In this document: piece after piece, positions 8,696 through 19,944 of the stretch | How the letters are laid out: every line of letters starts with the position of its first letter | Numbering within the stretch: the first letter of the stretch is position 1 | Source: Microbacterium excoecariae | Lineage (GTDB): Bacteria; Actinomycetota; Actinomycetes; Actinomycetales; Microbacteriaceae | Reading direction: 5' to 3' | DNA: 64,000 nucleotides | Assembly: GCF_011326725.1 (NCBI RefSeq) | Contig: NZ_JAANCO010000001.1 | Location: 2,145,115 to 2,209,114, forward strand | The notes under the pieces: model-generated | What the model saw: only the letters and a program-made list of their open reading frames with translations | Database searches by the model: none | Told to the model about the DNA's origin: nothing | Program-made: the position numbers and the translations under genes

Positions 8696-9985
8696 TCATC
8701 GAGCGGTGATGCGATCGCGCACGATCGGCGCGACCACGGGTCGAGTATCGCCGATGGCGTAGGCGCCGTTCAACGCCTCGAGCGCGCGGTCGAATCGGCC
8801 CGCGTCGTCGGCGTGGAGGGTAAACAGCGGCTGGCCCGAGCGGACGGCGTCGCCCGGCTTCGCGTGCAGATCGATGCCCGCGGCGTGCACGACGTCGTCG
8901 GTCGGCCGCGCGCGCCCCGCGCCGAGGCGCCAGGCGGCGACGCCGACGTCGAAGGCGTCGAGGGCCGAGAGCACGCCGTCGCGCTCGGCGGTCACGACGT
9001 GCGATTCGCGCGGCGTCGGGAGCGGCGCGTCCGGATCCCCGTCCTGCGCGCGGATCATGCGGCGCCACTGGTCCATCGCGCGGCCGTCGGCGAGGGCCTC
9101 GGCCGGGTCCGCGTCGACGCCCGACATCGCGAGCATCTCGCGCGCGAGCGCCACGGTCAGCTCGACGACGTCGGCGGGACCGCCCCCCGCAAGCACCTCG
9201 ACCGACTCGCGCACCTCGTTGGCGTTGCCGACGGTGCGGCCGAGCGGCGTCGACATGTCGGTCAAGAGCGCGGTGGTGTTCACGCCCGAATCGGCGCCGA
9301 GGGCCACCATCGTCTCCGCGAGCTCGCGTGCCCGGGCCTCGTCCTTCATGAACGCGCCGGAGCCGAACTTCACGTCGAGCACGAGCGACTCGGTGCCCTC
9401 CGCGATCTTCTTCGACATGATGCTCGAGGCGATCAGCGGGATCGCCTCGACCGTGCCCGTGACGTCGCGCAGGGCGTAGAGCTTCTTATCGGCGGGGGCG
9501 AGGCCCGTGCCCGCGGCGCAGATGACGGCGCCCACGTCGCCGCGCAGCTGCGCGAACATCTCGTCGTTCGACAGCGCCGCCCGCCAGCCGGGAATGGACT
9601 CCAGCTTGTCGAGGGTGCCGCCCGTGTGCCCCAGGCCGCGGCCGGAGAGCTGCGGCACGGCCACGCCGTACACCGCGACGAGCGGCGCGAGCGGCAGGGT
9701 GATCTTGTCGCCCACGCCGCCGGTCGAGTGCTTGTCCGCCGTGCGCTTGCCGAGGCCCGCGAAGCTCATCCGCTCCCCCGACGCGATCATCGCGTCGGTC
9801 ATCACGCGGATCTCCTCGCGCGACATCCCGTTCAGCAGCACGGCCATGGTGAACGCCGACATCTGTGCGTCGACGACGTATCCGCGCGTGTACGCGTCGA
9901 CGAGCCAGCGCAGCGCCGGCTCGGGGACCGTCCCGCCGTCGCGCTTCATCCGGATCACGTCGACGGCGTCGAAGGGCTCGCTCAT
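8696..9985 (-). CDS. deoA: Thymidine phosphorylase
   Basis: Phosphorolysis of thymidine/deoxyuridine to the base and deoxyribose-1-phosphate. The 429-aa protein has the glycosyltransferase family 3 layout: helical N-terminus, the phosphate-binding motif KHSTGGVGDK (residues 85-94), and the C-terminal PYNP domain (about 340-429). AGAGGA precedes ATG 9985. It lies between cdd and add in one transcription unit, so pyrimidine nucleosides deaminated by Cdd can be cleaved by it. Confidence 0.96.
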   Translation of the reverse strand: MSEPFDAVDVIRMKRDGGTVPEPALRWLVDAYTRGYVVDAQMSAFTMAVLLNGMSREEIRVMTDAMIASGERMSFAGLGKRTADKHSTGGVGDKITLPLAPLVAVYGVAVPQLSGRGLGHTGGTLDKLESIPGWRAALSNDEMFAQLRGDVGAVICAAGTGLAPADKKLYALRDVTGTVEAIPLIASSIMSKKIAEGTESLVLDVKFGSGAFMKDEARARELAETMVALGADSGVNTTALLTDMSTPLGRTVGNANEVRESVEVLAGGGPADVVELTVALAREMLAMSGVDADPAEALADGRAMDQWRRMIRAQDGDPDAPLPTPRESHVVTAERDGVLSALDAFDVGVAAWRLGAGRARPTDDVVHAAGIDLHAKPGDAVRSGQPLFTLHADDAGRFDRALEALNGAYAIGDTRPVVAPIVRDRITAR

Positions 9986-10016
9986 CGTCCTCTTTCGTGT
10001 GGTGCGTGGGCCGGCC

Positions 10017-10418
10017 TCAGCCGGCCATGTGGTCGAGGTCGCGCGGCCCGAACGCGTCGGGCAGCACCTCGTCGATCGTGCGGATCCCCGAGACCGTCTC
10101 GAGGATCATGTCGGGGTGGGCGTGTTCGTACAGGAGCTGCCGGCACCGGCCGCACGGCATGATGGTCTCGCCCTTGCCGTTGACGCAGGTGAAGGCCACG
10201 AGGCGCCCGCCGCCCGAGAGGGCGAGGTTCGACACCAGGCCGCACTCGGCGCACAGCCCGACGCCGTAGGACGCGTTCTCCGTGTTGCACCCCACGACGA
10301 TCCGCCCGTCGTCGACGAGCGCCGCCGCGCCCACGGGGTATCCCGAATACGGCGCGTAGGCCTTCGCCATGGCGTCGGTCGCCGCGCCGCGCAGCGCAGT
10401 CCAGTCAATCTCGTTCAC
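10017..10418 (-). CDS. cdd: Cytidine deaminase
   Basis: Converts cytidine/deoxycytidine to uridine/deoxyuridine. 133 aa beginning VNEIDWTALRGAATDAM; zinc site made of CAECG (with the catalytic Glu) and PCGRCRQ; substrate motif CNTENASYG. I take GTG 10418; GTG 10430 would overlap the stop of the upstream permease gene (GTGA) and add four residues, and the ribosome binding site GGAAGGGG could serve either. Homotetrameric short form by length. Confidence 0.94.
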   Translation of the reverse strand: MNEIDWTALRGAATDAMAKAYAPYSGYPVGAAALVDDGRIVVGCNTENASYGVGLCAECGLVSNLALSGGGRLVAFTCVNGKGETIMPCGRCRQLLYEHAHPDMILETVSGIRTIDEVLPDAFGPRDLDHMAG

Positions 10419-10426
10419 GAGGGGCG

Positions 10427-11725
10427 TCACCCCTTCCGGTAGGGCTTGCCGGACGCCGCCGGAGCCCGCGAGCGCCCGACGAACCCGACCACCGCGAGGA
10501 TGGTCACGAGGTACGGGAGCATGAGCATGAACTGGCTGGGGATCGGCGTGCCGAACACCACGAGCAGCCCCTGCAGCTGGTTCGCGAACCCGAACAGGAG
10601 GCCCGCGAGCGCGGTCTTGATCGGATCCCACTGGCCGAAGATCACCGCCGCCAGCGCGATGAAGCCGAGGCCCGCCGTCATGTTCTCGCCGAACTGCGGC
10701 ACGGACACGAGCGTGAAGTATGCGCCGCCCGCGCCGGCGATGGCACCCGCCAACGTGACGTTCCAGAAGCGCGTCGGGTTGACCTTGATGCCCACGGTGT
10801 CGGCCGCCTGGGGATGCTCGCCCACGGCGCGTACCCGCAGCCCCCAACGCGTGCGGTACAGGCCCCAGGCGACGACGCCGACGAGGATGTACATGAGGTA
10901 GACGACGAACGTCTGGTTGAACAGGATCGCGCCGACGACGGGGATCTCACTGAGGCCGGGGATCGGCCACTTGGGGAACCGGGTCGCACGGTTGAGGACC
11001 AGCTCGTTCGGCACGAGCACGATGCCGTAGAGGAACGTCGTCAGGCCGAGGACGAGAACGTTCAGGACGACACCGACGATGACCTGTTCGACAAAGTACT
11101 TGATGGAGAACACCGCGAGCACGAGCGCGACGAGCACGCCGCCGACCATGGCGCCGAGCAGGCCGACGAACGGGTTGTCGGTGATCGAGGAGAGCACGGC
11201 CGCGCTGAACGCGCCGAGCAGCAGCTGCCCCTCGATCGCGACGTTGACGACGCCCACGCGCTCGCCGATCACGCCGCCGAGGCCGCCGAGCACGAGCGGG
11301 ACGGACAGCGACAGCGCGCCCGAGAGCAGGCTCACGACCGGGATGAGGCCGTCGGCGCCGGCCCAGGCAAGGAATCCGAAGATCCCAAAGGCCGCGTAGG
11401 CGATCGGCACCCAGATGGTCGTGCGGCGGTACGCGAGCGTGTCGACGACGGCCCACACCGACAGCGCCGCCAGCAGCACGAGGCTCCCGAACGCGGCCGG
11501 CATCGCGGGCACCGACACGTCGCCGAGCTGGAGGGTGGAGGGGCCGCCCGCCAGCCGGAAGACCGCGAGGCCGGGCCGCGGGGAGAAGGCGAAGAGGAGA
11601 GCAAGCAGCACCGTGACGGCGCCGAGGGTGATCGCGAGCTTCCACGAGCGCGTGCGCACGCGGCGCATCTCGATCGGCCGCTCGTCCGGCGTCACTGCGC
11701 TCGGGGAGGAGGTCGTGTCGCTCAC
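10427..11725 (-). CDS. Nucleoside ABC transporter permease (second permease)
   Basis: 432 aa, about ten hydrophobic segments, of the branched-chain/ribose-type permease superfamily (BPD_transp_2) seen in BMP-linked nucleoside importers such as Bacillus NupQ. The conserved cytoplasmic coupling region is RVRAVGEHPQAADTVGIKVN. A cytoplasmic N-terminal tail of about 30 residues precedes the first segment. Its ATG overlaps the stop of the other permease by four bases and its own stop overlaps the cdd start region, showing tight coupling within the operon. Confidence 0.9.
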   Translation of the reverse strand: MSDTTSSPSAVTPDERPIEMRRVRTRSWKLAITLGAVTVLLALLFAFSPRPGLAVFRLAGGPSTLQLGDVSVPAMPAAFGSLVLLAALSVWAVVDTLAYRRTTIWVPIAYAAFGIFGFLAWAGADGLIPVVSLLSGALSLSVPLVLGGLGGVIGERVGVVNVAIEGQLLLGAFSAAVLSSITDNPFVGLLGAMVGGVLVALVLAVFSIKYFVEQVIVGVVLNVLVLGLTTFLYGIVLVPNELVLNRATRFPKWPIPGLSEIPVVGAILFNQTFVVYLMYILVGVVAWGLYRTRWGLRVRAVGEHPQAADTVGIKVNPTRFWNVTLAGAIAGAGGAYFTLVSVPQFGENMTAGLGFIALAAVIFGQWDPIKTALAGLLFGFANQLQGLLVVFGTPIPSQFMLMLPYLVTILAVVGFVGRSRAPAASGKPYRKG

Positions 11726-12962
11726 TGGGCCACCGCCTTCCTGGCCTGTCGGGCCCGCTGTTTCGCCTGCTTTTCCTGCTCGGTCTGGGGGAGGAAGAAG
11801 ATCGTGCGCACGAGCGGGGGCGCCGCGACGAACAGCACGACGACCGCCTGCACGACGAGCACGATATCGACGGGGATCCCCTCGGATGCCTGCATCGAGT
11901 AGGAGCCGGCCTTCAGCGCGCCGAAGAGGAGTCCCGCGGCGACGGTGCCGAACGCGCGGCTGCGCCCCAGCAGGGCCACCGTGATCGCATCGAACCCGAA
12001 GCCCGCGTCGATCGAACTCGTGAATCCGCTCGTGACGGCGCCCTGGATCTGCTGCGCCGCGGCGAGGCCCGCGAGCCCACCGGCGAAGAGCATCGCGTAG
12101 ACGTAGATGCGCTCGACGTTCACGCCCGCGGCCCGCGCGGCGTGCGGGTTCTCCCCCACGGCCCGCATGCGCATGCCAAGCGACGAGCGCTCGATCAGCC
12201 AGTACACGAACACCGCCGCGAGGAGCACGAACACGAAGCCCCAGTCGAGCGCCGGATACTGCGGCCCCAGGAGCTTCGGGAAGATCGCGGCCTCGGGGGT
12301 CGCCTCCGAGATGGGCTGGTTACTGCCCTCGCGCTGCAGGACGCCGGCGGTCGAGACCATCCACGTCACGAGGTACACCGCGACGTAGTTCAGCATGATC
12401 GTGAGGATGACCTCGTGCGCGCCCGTGAGCGCCTTCAGCACGCCGACGATGCCGGCCCATACCGCGCCGCCGACGACCGCGCCGAGCATCGTCATGACGA
12501 TCTGCAGCGGGGCCGACAGGCCCATGGGGAAGGTGATGAGCGCGGCGAAGGCCGCGCCGAAGATGATCTGGCCCTGGGCGCCGATGTTGAACATGCCGAC
12601 GCGGAAGGCCAGCGCGACGCCGAGCCCCGCGGCGATCAGCGGCGCCGAGTACCCGATCGAGTTGGTGAGCGAGCGGATCCCCGTCGCGAAGTCGTCCGCG
12701 CGGGTGTTGTAGATCGCGCCGCGGAAGAGGGCCTCGTAGCCGCCCGCGACCGCGTCCCAGATGGCGGCGAACGTGTCGCCGGGCCGGGCGAAGAAGTAGC
12801 CGGCCGCCTCGCGGACCTCGGCGCTCGTCACAGCGATGAGGACGCCGCCCACGACGAAGGCGATCACGAACGCGAGGATCGTCGTGACGACGCTCCCGCG
12901 GAGGATGTCGCGGATCACCGCGTTCGTGCGCGGGGCGGCGGTGGACGGTGCGGTGTCGGCGC

Positions 12963-12966
<4 letters not shown>
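11722..12966 (-). CDS. Nucleoside ABC transporter permease (first permease)
   Basis: 414 aa permease of the same superfamily, related to NupP. The long hydrophobic N-terminus is followed by FNIGAQGQIIFGA (the BMP-type permease signature) and the coupling segment RMRAVGENPHAARAAGVNVE. It overlaps the ATPase stop upstream and the next permease downstream by four bases each. It would form a heterodimeric channel with the other permease. Confidence 0.9.
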
Positions 12967-14477
<1,511 letters not shown>

Positions 14478-14534
14478 GGGGTCAACCTAACGCGAAGGTC
14501 TGGGTAAGAGACAGGGGGAACCGCGCTCGCACGT

Positions 14535-14574
14535 CGCACGGGGCGACCGGATGGATATCCAGTCGCCCCGTGCG
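14535..14574 (-). terminator. Hairpin between lipoprotein gene and ABC ATPase gene
   Basis: A 13-bp perfect stem (14535-14547 with 14562-14574) encloses a loop that is itself palindromic (TGGATATCCA). It follows the BMP lipoprotein stop and precedes the ATPase gene on the minus strand. It has no U-tract, so it is more likely a partial terminator or mRNA-end stabiliser that lets the lipoprotein be made in excess. Confidence 0.6.
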
Positions 14575-14601
14575 GATCCGCGGATCAGGCGGCGATGCGA
14601 A

Positions 14602-15717
14602 TTACGGCGAGTTGGGCGAGTCGACCGTCAGCTCGCCGGCGATGATCTGCTCCTGCAGCGCCGTGAGCTCGTCGGTCAGGCCCTCGGGCAGCTCGCCCTC
14701 GAAGTCGTGGAAGCTCGACAGCCCCACGCCCTCGTTCTCGAGCGTGCCGACGTACGGCGTGACGTCGAAGTCGGCGCCCGCGTCGGCCGCCTGGATCGTC
14801 GCGTCGTAGGTCGCCTGGTCGATCGCCTTCATGATCGACACGAGCGTGACGTCCGCGATGTCCGGCTCCTTGACGGCCATGTCGCTGTCGACGCCGAGGA
14901 TCAGCGAGTCGGGGTAGGACTCGCGGATCGCGGCCACGGCCGACGTGTAGATCGGGCCGCCGACGGGCAGAACGACGTCCGCGCCCTGCGACAGCACCTG
15001 CTGCGCGGTCTGGCGCGCCGTGTCGTTCGCCTCGAACGAGCCGGTGAAGAGGCCGGACTGCGCCTCGGTGTCCCACCCGACGACCTCGACGGCCGCGTCC
15101 TTGTCCTCGTTGTACTTCTCGACGCCGAGCTGGAAGCCGTCCATGAACACCATGACGGACGGGATCTCGCCACCGCCGAAGGTGCCGACCTTCTCGACGC
15201 CCGACTGCGCCGACCACGCGGCCGCAGCGTACCCGCCGAGGTAGGCCGCCTCCGCCGTGTTGAACACGAGCGGGCGGATGTTCGGCGCGTCCGTCTCGCC
15301 GTCGTAGTCGTTGTCGGCCCAGTCGTCGATGATCGCGTAGCTCACCTCGGGGTTCGCCAGCGCCGACTCGACCGTCGCGGCCGAGAGGTTGAAGCCGACG
15401 GACACGATGAAGTCGCAGCCCTGCGCGACGAGCTCCTCGAGGTTGGGGCCGTAGTCGTTCGCATTCGTCGACTCCATCTCGATCGGCTCGACACCGAGCT
15501 CCTCGACCGCGCGGTCCATGCCCTCCTTGGCCGACTGGTTGAACGAGCGGTCGTTCCAGCCGCCCTCGTCGGAGATGAGGCAGGGGAGGAAGTCGATCGA
15601 CTCCTCGCCGCCGTCCGCCGTGCTGTCCTCGGGGGCCGAGCCGCAGCCGGCGAGCAGAACCGCCGCGCTGGCGACGGCGAGACCGCCGAGGGCCTGGCGC
15701 TTGATCGTCTTGGTCAC
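14602..15717 (-). CDS. BMP-family substrate-binding lipoprotein (nucleoside import)
   Basis: 371 aa. N-terminal lipoprotein signal with lipobox LLAGC (Cys about residue 25), then the Bmp/PnrA fold: LISDEGGWNDRSFNQSAKEG near the start, the aromatic/acidic ligand region ANDYGPNLEEL, VGTFGGGEIPSV, VLPVGGP and GVDSDMA. This family binds purine nucleosides in spirochetes and lactic acid bacteria. The company of two permeases, ATPase, cdd, deoA and add makes nucleoside binding very likely here; base preference cannot be told. Confidence 0.92.
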   Translation of the reverse strand: MTKTIKRQALGGLAVASAAVLLAGCGSAPEDSTADGGEESIDFLPCLISDEGGWNDRSFNQSAKEGMDRAVEELGVEPIEMESTNANDYGPNLEELVAQGCDFIVSVGFNLSAATVESALANPEVSYAIIDDWADNDYDGETDAPNIRPLVFNTAEAAYLGGYAAAAWSAQSGVEKVGTFGGGEIPSVMVFMDGFQLGVEKYNEDKDAAVEVVGWDTEAQSGLFTGSFEANDTARQTAQQVLSQGADVVLPVGGPIYTSAVAAIRESYPDSLILGVDSDMAVKEPDIADVTLVSIMKAIDQATYDATIQAADAGADFDVTPYVGTLENEGVGLSSFHDFEGELPEGLTDELTALQEQIIAGELTVDSPNSP

Positions 15718-15870
15718 GCTGAACTCCTCAAGAGAAAGGCCTCGCCGCGCACGGACCCCAGGCGGGCCGCTGCTTCGGAGGCATTGTGCACACGCTACCC
15801 CGGACTTCCTTGGCGATTCGAGCAGGTTCTGCGGCCGAAACGGGATAGTTACAAAAACGCCGCCGAGCGC

Positions 15871-16983
15871 TCAGAGAACGCTGTCGCGCCCGCGCTGGTG
15901 GAGCGAGCTGACGGCCGCCTTCACCCGCTGGGCGTGCTCCGGGGTCGTCACGAGCAGCGCGTCCGGCGTGTCGACGACGATGACGTTCTCGACGCCGATC
16001 ATCGCGACGACGCGATCCGTCTGCGAGACCACGAGGGCCGACGACTCGTCCGACAGCACGTTCTCGTTGTGCCCGAGGACCGTCACGTCGCCGCGGTGCC
16101 CGTCGGCGACGAGGCTCCAGAGGCTGGCGAAGTCGCCCACGTCGTCCCAGTCGAACTGGCCGGGGACGACCGCGAGCTTGCCCTTCTCAGCGGCCGGCTC
16201 CGCGACGGCGTAGTCGATCGCGATCTTCTTGAGGGTCGGCCACACCCGGTCGCGGACGGCGTCCCGCTCCGGCGTGTCCCACGCCGCGGCGATCTCCATG
16301 AGGCCCGCGTGCAGCTCGGGCTCGTTCGCGGCGAGCTCGTCGAGAAGCACGTCGGCGCGGGCGATGAACATGCCCGCGTTCCACAGGTACGAGCGGTCGG
16401 CGAAGTACGCGCGGGCCGTGTCCAGGTCGGGCTTCTCGACGAAGCGCTCCACGAGGGCCGCGAGCGGAGCCTCATCGATGACGAGCTCCTCCCCCGTCTT
16501 GATGTAGCCGAAGCCGACGGCCGGCTCGCTCGGCTGGATCCCGATCGTCGCGATGTAGCCCTCGCGCGCGGCGGCGACGGCCTGGCGCACCGTGAACTCG
16601 AACACCCGCTGGCGCTTGATGACGTGGTCGGCCGCGAACGAGCCCACGACGACGTTCGGGTCGCGACGGAGGAGGACGGCGGCCGCGAGCCCGATCGCCG
16701 CCGCCGAGTCGCGCGGATCCTGCTCCGTGAACACGTTCTCGGGCAGGATGTCGGGCAGGCTCTCCTCGACCTTGACGCCGTGGGCGCGCCCCGTGACGAC
16801 GCCGATCCGGTCGCGGCCGGCGAGCGGAAGCAGGCGGTCCCAGGTCGAGCGCAGCAGCGATACCCCGGATCCGGTCAGGTCGTGCAGGAACTTGGGCGAC
16901 TCCGCGCGCGAGAGCGGCCAGAGCCGGGAGCCGATGCCGCCGGCGGGGATCACGGCGAAGAAGTCGTCGATGGGGTGGGCCAT
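15871..16983 (-). CDS. manC: Mannose-1-phosphate guanylyltransferase
   Basis: Makes GDP-mannose from mannose-1-phosphate and GTP. 370 aa from ATG 16983 (MAHPIDDFFAVIPAGGIG). Nucleotide-binding signature AGGIGSRLWPLSR, then SPKF with the usual Lys; ENVIVVDTPDALLV in the C-terminal part is typical of this family. It is the monofunctional form without the isomerase domain. No ribosome binding site is seen, and the transcript may be leaderless. It diverges from sdhC over 221 bases that hold a 20-bp palindrome. Confidence 0.92.
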   Translation of the reverse strand: MAHPIDDFFAVIPAGGIGSRLWPLSRAESPKFLHDLTGSGVSLLRSTWDRLLPLAGRDRIGVVTGRAHGVKVEESLPDILPENVFTEQDPRDSAAAIGLAAAVLLRRDPNVVVGSFAADHVIKRQRVFEFTVRQAVAAAREGYIATIGIQPSEPAVGFGYIKTGEELVIDEAPLAALVERFVEKPDLDTARAYFADRSYLWNAGMFIARADVLLDELAANEPELHAGLMEIAAAWDTPERDAVRDRVWPTLKKIAIDYAVAEPAAEKGKLAVVPGQFDWDDVGDFASLWSLVADGHRGDVTVLGHNENVLSDESSALVVSQTDRVVAMIGVENVIVVDTPDALLVTTPEHAQRVKAAVSSLHQRGRDSVL

Positions 16984-17063
16984 GCGGACACGGTATCCCA
17001 CCGATGTTTCGCGGCCGCGACGCGCCGAGCGGGCCCGCCGCGTTCCCCGGACGACCGGGAGAT

Positions 17064-17083
17064 CTCTCTCGACGTCGAGAGAG
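17064..17083. promoter_or_regulatory. Perfect 20-bp palindrome between manC and sdhC
   Basis: CTCTCTCGAC (17064-17073) and GTCGAGAGAG (17074-17083) form a perfect dyad without spacer, in the divergent promoter region. An operator for an unidentified regulator of manC, sdh or both is the simplest reading. Confidence 0.5.
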
Positions 17084-17097
17084 TTAGGCTCGCCTTC
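17079..17097 (+). promoter_or_regulatory. Weak IdeR/DtxR-like box upstream of sdhC
   Basis: GTTAGGCT followed two bases later by CCT matches the core of the TTAGGTTAGGCTAACCTAA iron box at 11 of 19 positions. It overlaps the 20-bp palindrome. Iron control of the iron-sulfur and heme enzyme succinate dehydrogenase would make sense, but the match is only partial. Confidence 0.25.
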
Positions 17098-17204
17098 GTC
17101 GCCGCCGTCGGGGTGCGGAGAGTATCGTCGTGCGTAGTCCTCTGGACGCCGCGGCGTGTCTGCGCGGGTGTCGGAGGCACCCGAATCGATCAGAGAGGAC
17201 GACC

Positions 17205-17639
17205 GTGTCCGCAACCGCGCGTCTGACACCGGATGTGTCCCAGACCACGTCAAAGGTCCCGCGCGGCACTCTGTACCGCGGCCGCGAGGGCATGTGGTCG
17301 TGGGTGCTGCACCGCATTACCGGCGTCGCCATCTTCTTCTTCCTCCTCGTGCACGTGCTGGACACGGCGCTCATCCGGGTCTCCCCCGAGGCGTACGACG
17401 CGGTCATCGGCACGTACAAGAACCCGATCATGGGCTTCGGCGAGGTCGTCCTGGTCGCCGGCATCGCGTACCACGCGTTCAACGGCCTGCGCATCATCCT
17501 CGTCGACTTCTGGTCGAAGGGCGCGAAGTATCAGCGCCAGCTGTTCTGGGGCGTCATCGGCATCTGGGCCGTCACGATGATCGGGTTCAGCGCCCGCCAC
17601 ATCCCGAACGTCCTCTCGCACATCGGAGGTGGGCACTGA
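17205..17639 (+). CDS. sdhC: Succinate dehydrogenase cytochrome b556 subunit
   Basis: Membrane anchor subunit of complex II. 144 aa from GTG 17205, chosen because GAGAGGA lies just upstream; longer in-frame starts add non-family sequence. The motif [17 protein letters not shown] is typical of SdhC, followed by three membrane segments. Histidines in [10 protein letters not shown] and AYHAFNGLR are the candidate heme ligands. First gene of sdhCDAB; its TGA overlaps the sdhD start. Confidence 0.95.
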   Translation: MSATARLTPDVSQTTSKVPRGTLYRGREGMWSWVLHRITGVAIFFFLLVHVLDTALIRVSPEAYDAVIGTYKNPIMGFGEVVLVAGIAYHAFNGLRIILVDFWSKGAKYQRQLFWGVIGIWAVTMIGFSARHIPNVLSHIGGGH

Positions 17640-18094
17640 TGTCCGCGCAGACCCTCGACGCGCCGCGCGCCCCGCAGCGCCGCCGCGGATCCAACCTCGA
17701 GAAGTGGGGCTGGCTCTACATGCGCGCCTCCGGCGTGCTCCTGGTCGTGCTCATCTTCGGCCACCTCTTCGTCAACCTCATGGTCGGCGACGGCATCAGC
17801 GCGCTCGACTTCGCCTTCGTCGCGGGCAAGCTCTCGAACCCGTTCTGGCAGTGGTGGGACGTTCTCATGCTGTGGCTCGCGTTCATCCACGGCGCGAACG
17901 GCATGCGCACGATCGTGAACGACTACGTGCTGAACCGCACGGCCCGCGCCGTGCTCGTCTGGGTCATCGGCATCGTCGCCGCCCTCATGATCCTCCTGGG
18001 CACCCTCGTCGTGTTCACGTTCGACCCGTGCCTCGGTGTCACCGAGTCCAGCACGCTCTGGGACGCCTGCGTCGCGCAGGGCACCGTCGGCTGA
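17639..18094 (+). CDS. sdhD: Succinate dehydrogenase hydrophobic membrane anchor subunit
   Basis: 151 aa with three membrane segments starting near residues 28, 68 and 105. [20 protein letters not shown] and the conserved His in [10 protein letters not shown] fit SdhD. ATG 17639 overlaps the sdhC stop (TGATG), and GGAGG lies 8 bases upstream. With SdhC it anchors SdhAB and forms the quinone site. Confidence 0.94.
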   Translation: MSAQTLDAPRAPQRRRGSNLEKWGWLYMRASGVLLVVLIFGHLFVNLMVGDGISALDFAFVAGKLSNPFWQWWDVLMLWLAFIHGANGMRTIVNDYVLNRTARAVLVWVIGIVAALMILLGTLVVFTFDPCLGVTESSTLWDACVAQGTVG

Positions 18095-18114
18095 CGAAAC
18101 AGATTGACAGAGGA

Positions 18115-19944
18115 ATGACTTCTCAGACCTACCCCGACGCCGAGCTCATCGACGGCGTCTACCACCACCAGTTCGACGTCGTCATCGTCGGCGCGGGCGG
18201 CGCGGGCATGCGCGCCGCGATCGAGGCGGGCCCCGGCGCGAAGACCGCCGTCGTCACGAAGCTCTACCCCACGCGTTCCCACACCGGCGCGGCGCAGGGC
18301 GGCATGGCCGCGGCGCTCGCGAACGTCGAGGAGGACTCCTGGGAGTGGCACACCTTCGACACGATCAAGGGCGGCGACTACCTCGTCGACCAGGACGCCG
18401 CGGAGATCCTCGCCAAGGAGGCGATCGACGCCGTCATCGACCTCGAGAACATGGGCCTGCCCTTTAACCGCACGCCCGACGGCAAGATCGACCAGCGCCG
18501 CTTCGGGGGCCACACGCGCGAGCACGGCAAGGCGCCGGTGCGCCGCGCCTGCTATGCCGCCGACCGCACGGGCCACATGATCCTCCAGACGCTGTACCAG
18601 AACTGCGTGAAGCTGGGGATCAACTTCTTCAACGAGTTCTACGCGCTCGACCTCGTCACGGTGAAGGATGACGACGGCACGACGCGGATCGCGGGCATCG
18701 TCGCGCTTGAGCTCGCGACGGGCGACCTGCACGTCTTCCAGGCCAAGTCGGTCGTGTTCGCCTCGGGCGGCTTCGGCAAGATGTTCAAGACGACGTCCAA
18801 CGCGCACACCCTCACGGGCGACGGCGTGGGCATCGTGTGGCGCAAGGGCCTGCCGCTCGAGGACATCGAGTTCTTCCAGTTCCACCCGACCGGCCTCGCG
18901 GGCCTGGGGATCCTCCTGACGGAGGGCGCCCGCGGCGAGGGCGCGATCCTGCGCAACGCCTCGGGAGAGCGCTTCATGGAGCGCTACGCCCCCACCATCA
19001 AGGACCTCGCGCCGCGCGACATCGTGGCCCGCTCGATGGTCAAGGAGGTCCTGGAGGGCCGCGGCGCCGGCCCGAACAAGGACTACGTCTACCTCGACTG
19101 CACCCACCTGGGCGCCGAGGTGCTCGAGACCAAGCTCCCGGACATCACGGAGTTCGCGCGCACGTACCTGGGCGTCGACCCCGTCGTGGAGCCCGTGCCC
19201 GTCATGCCGACGGCGCACTACGCGATGGGCGGCATCCCGACGAACACCGACGGCGAGGTCCTCGCGGACAACGACACCGTCGTCCCCGGCCTGTTCGCGG
19301 CCGGCGAGTGCGCCTGCGTCTCCGTGCACGGCTCGAACCGCCTCGGCACGAACTCGCTCCTCGACATCAACGTCTTCGGCAAGCGCTCCGGCACGAACGC
19401 GGTCGCGTACGCGCAGACGGCCGAGTTCGTCCCGATGCCCGAGGACCCGGCGCGCGGCGTCCGCGAGATGGTGGAGCGGATCCGCTCCTCCCAGGGCACG
19501 GAGCGCGTCGCGGACATCCGCAAGACGCTGCAGGACGAGATGGACAAGAACGCGCAGGTGTTCCGCACCGAGGAGACGCTCACGAACGTGCTCGGCACGA
19601 TCCACGAGCTGCGCGACCGCTACATGAACGTCTACGTCGACGACAAGGGCAAGCGGTTCAACACGGACCTGCTCGAGGCCATCGAGCTCGGCTTCCTGCT
19701 CGACCTCGCCGAGATCGTCGCCTACGCCGCGCGCAACCGCAAGGAGAGCCGCGGCGGCCACATGCGCGAGGACTACCCCGACCGCAACGACGAGAAGTAC
19801 ATGCAGCACACGATGGCCTACCTCACGGGCGACCCGCACTCGTCGAACCCGGAGGACCACATCACGCTGGACTGGAAGCCCGTCACCTTCACGAAGGATG
19901 ACGCGGGCGAGTTGCGCTACCCGCCGATGGAGAGGAAGTACTGA
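18115..19944 (+). CDS. sdhA: Succinate dehydrogenase flavoprotein subunit
   Basis: Oxidises succinate to fumarate with covalently bound FAD. 609 aa from ATG 18115 ([14 protein letters not shown]) with AGAGGA before it. N-terminal FAD motif [20 protein letters not shown]-attachment His in [15 protein letters not shown]; catalytic region FQFHPTGL and [23 protein letters not shown]-terminal domain to residue 609. The first FAD-binding stretch has EAGPGAKTA where many homologues have a Ser or Gln run, an ordinary variation. ATG of sdhB overlaps its stop. Confidence 0.97.
   Translation: MTSQTYPDAELIDGVYHHQFDVVIVGAGGAGMRAAIEAGPGAKTAVVTKLYPTRSHTGAAQGGMAAALANVEEDSWEWHTFDTIKGGDYLVDQDAAEILAKEAIDAVIDLENMGLPFNRTPDGKIDQRRFGGHTREHGKAPVRRACYAADRTGHMILQTLYQNCVKLGINFFNEFYALDLVTVKDDDGTTRIAGIVALELATGDLHVFQAKSVVFASGGFGKMFKTTSNAHTLTGDGVGIVWRKGLPLEDIEFFQFHPTGLAGLGILLTEGARGEGAILRNASGERFMERYAPTIKDLAPRDIVARSMVKEVLEGRGAGPNKDYVYLDCTHLGAEVLETKLPDITEFARTYLGVDPVVEPVPVMPTAHYAMGGIPTNTDGEVLADNDTVVPGLFAAGECACVSVHGSNRLGTNSLLDINVFGKRSGTNAVAYAQTAEFVPMPEDPARGVREMVERIRSSQGTERVADIRKTLQDEMDKNAQVFRTEETLTNVLGTIHELRDRYMNVYVDDKGKRFNTDLLEAIELGFLLDLAEIVAYAARNRKESRGGHMREDYPDRNDEKYMQHTMAYLTGDPHSSNPEDHITLDWKPVTFTKDDAGELRYPPMERKY

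Noticed and set aside
15718..15870. Purine or other riboswitch ahead of the BMP lipoprotein gene
   Set aside because: No recognisable aptamer core or long structured leader; only about 150 bases and an ordinary ribosome binding site.
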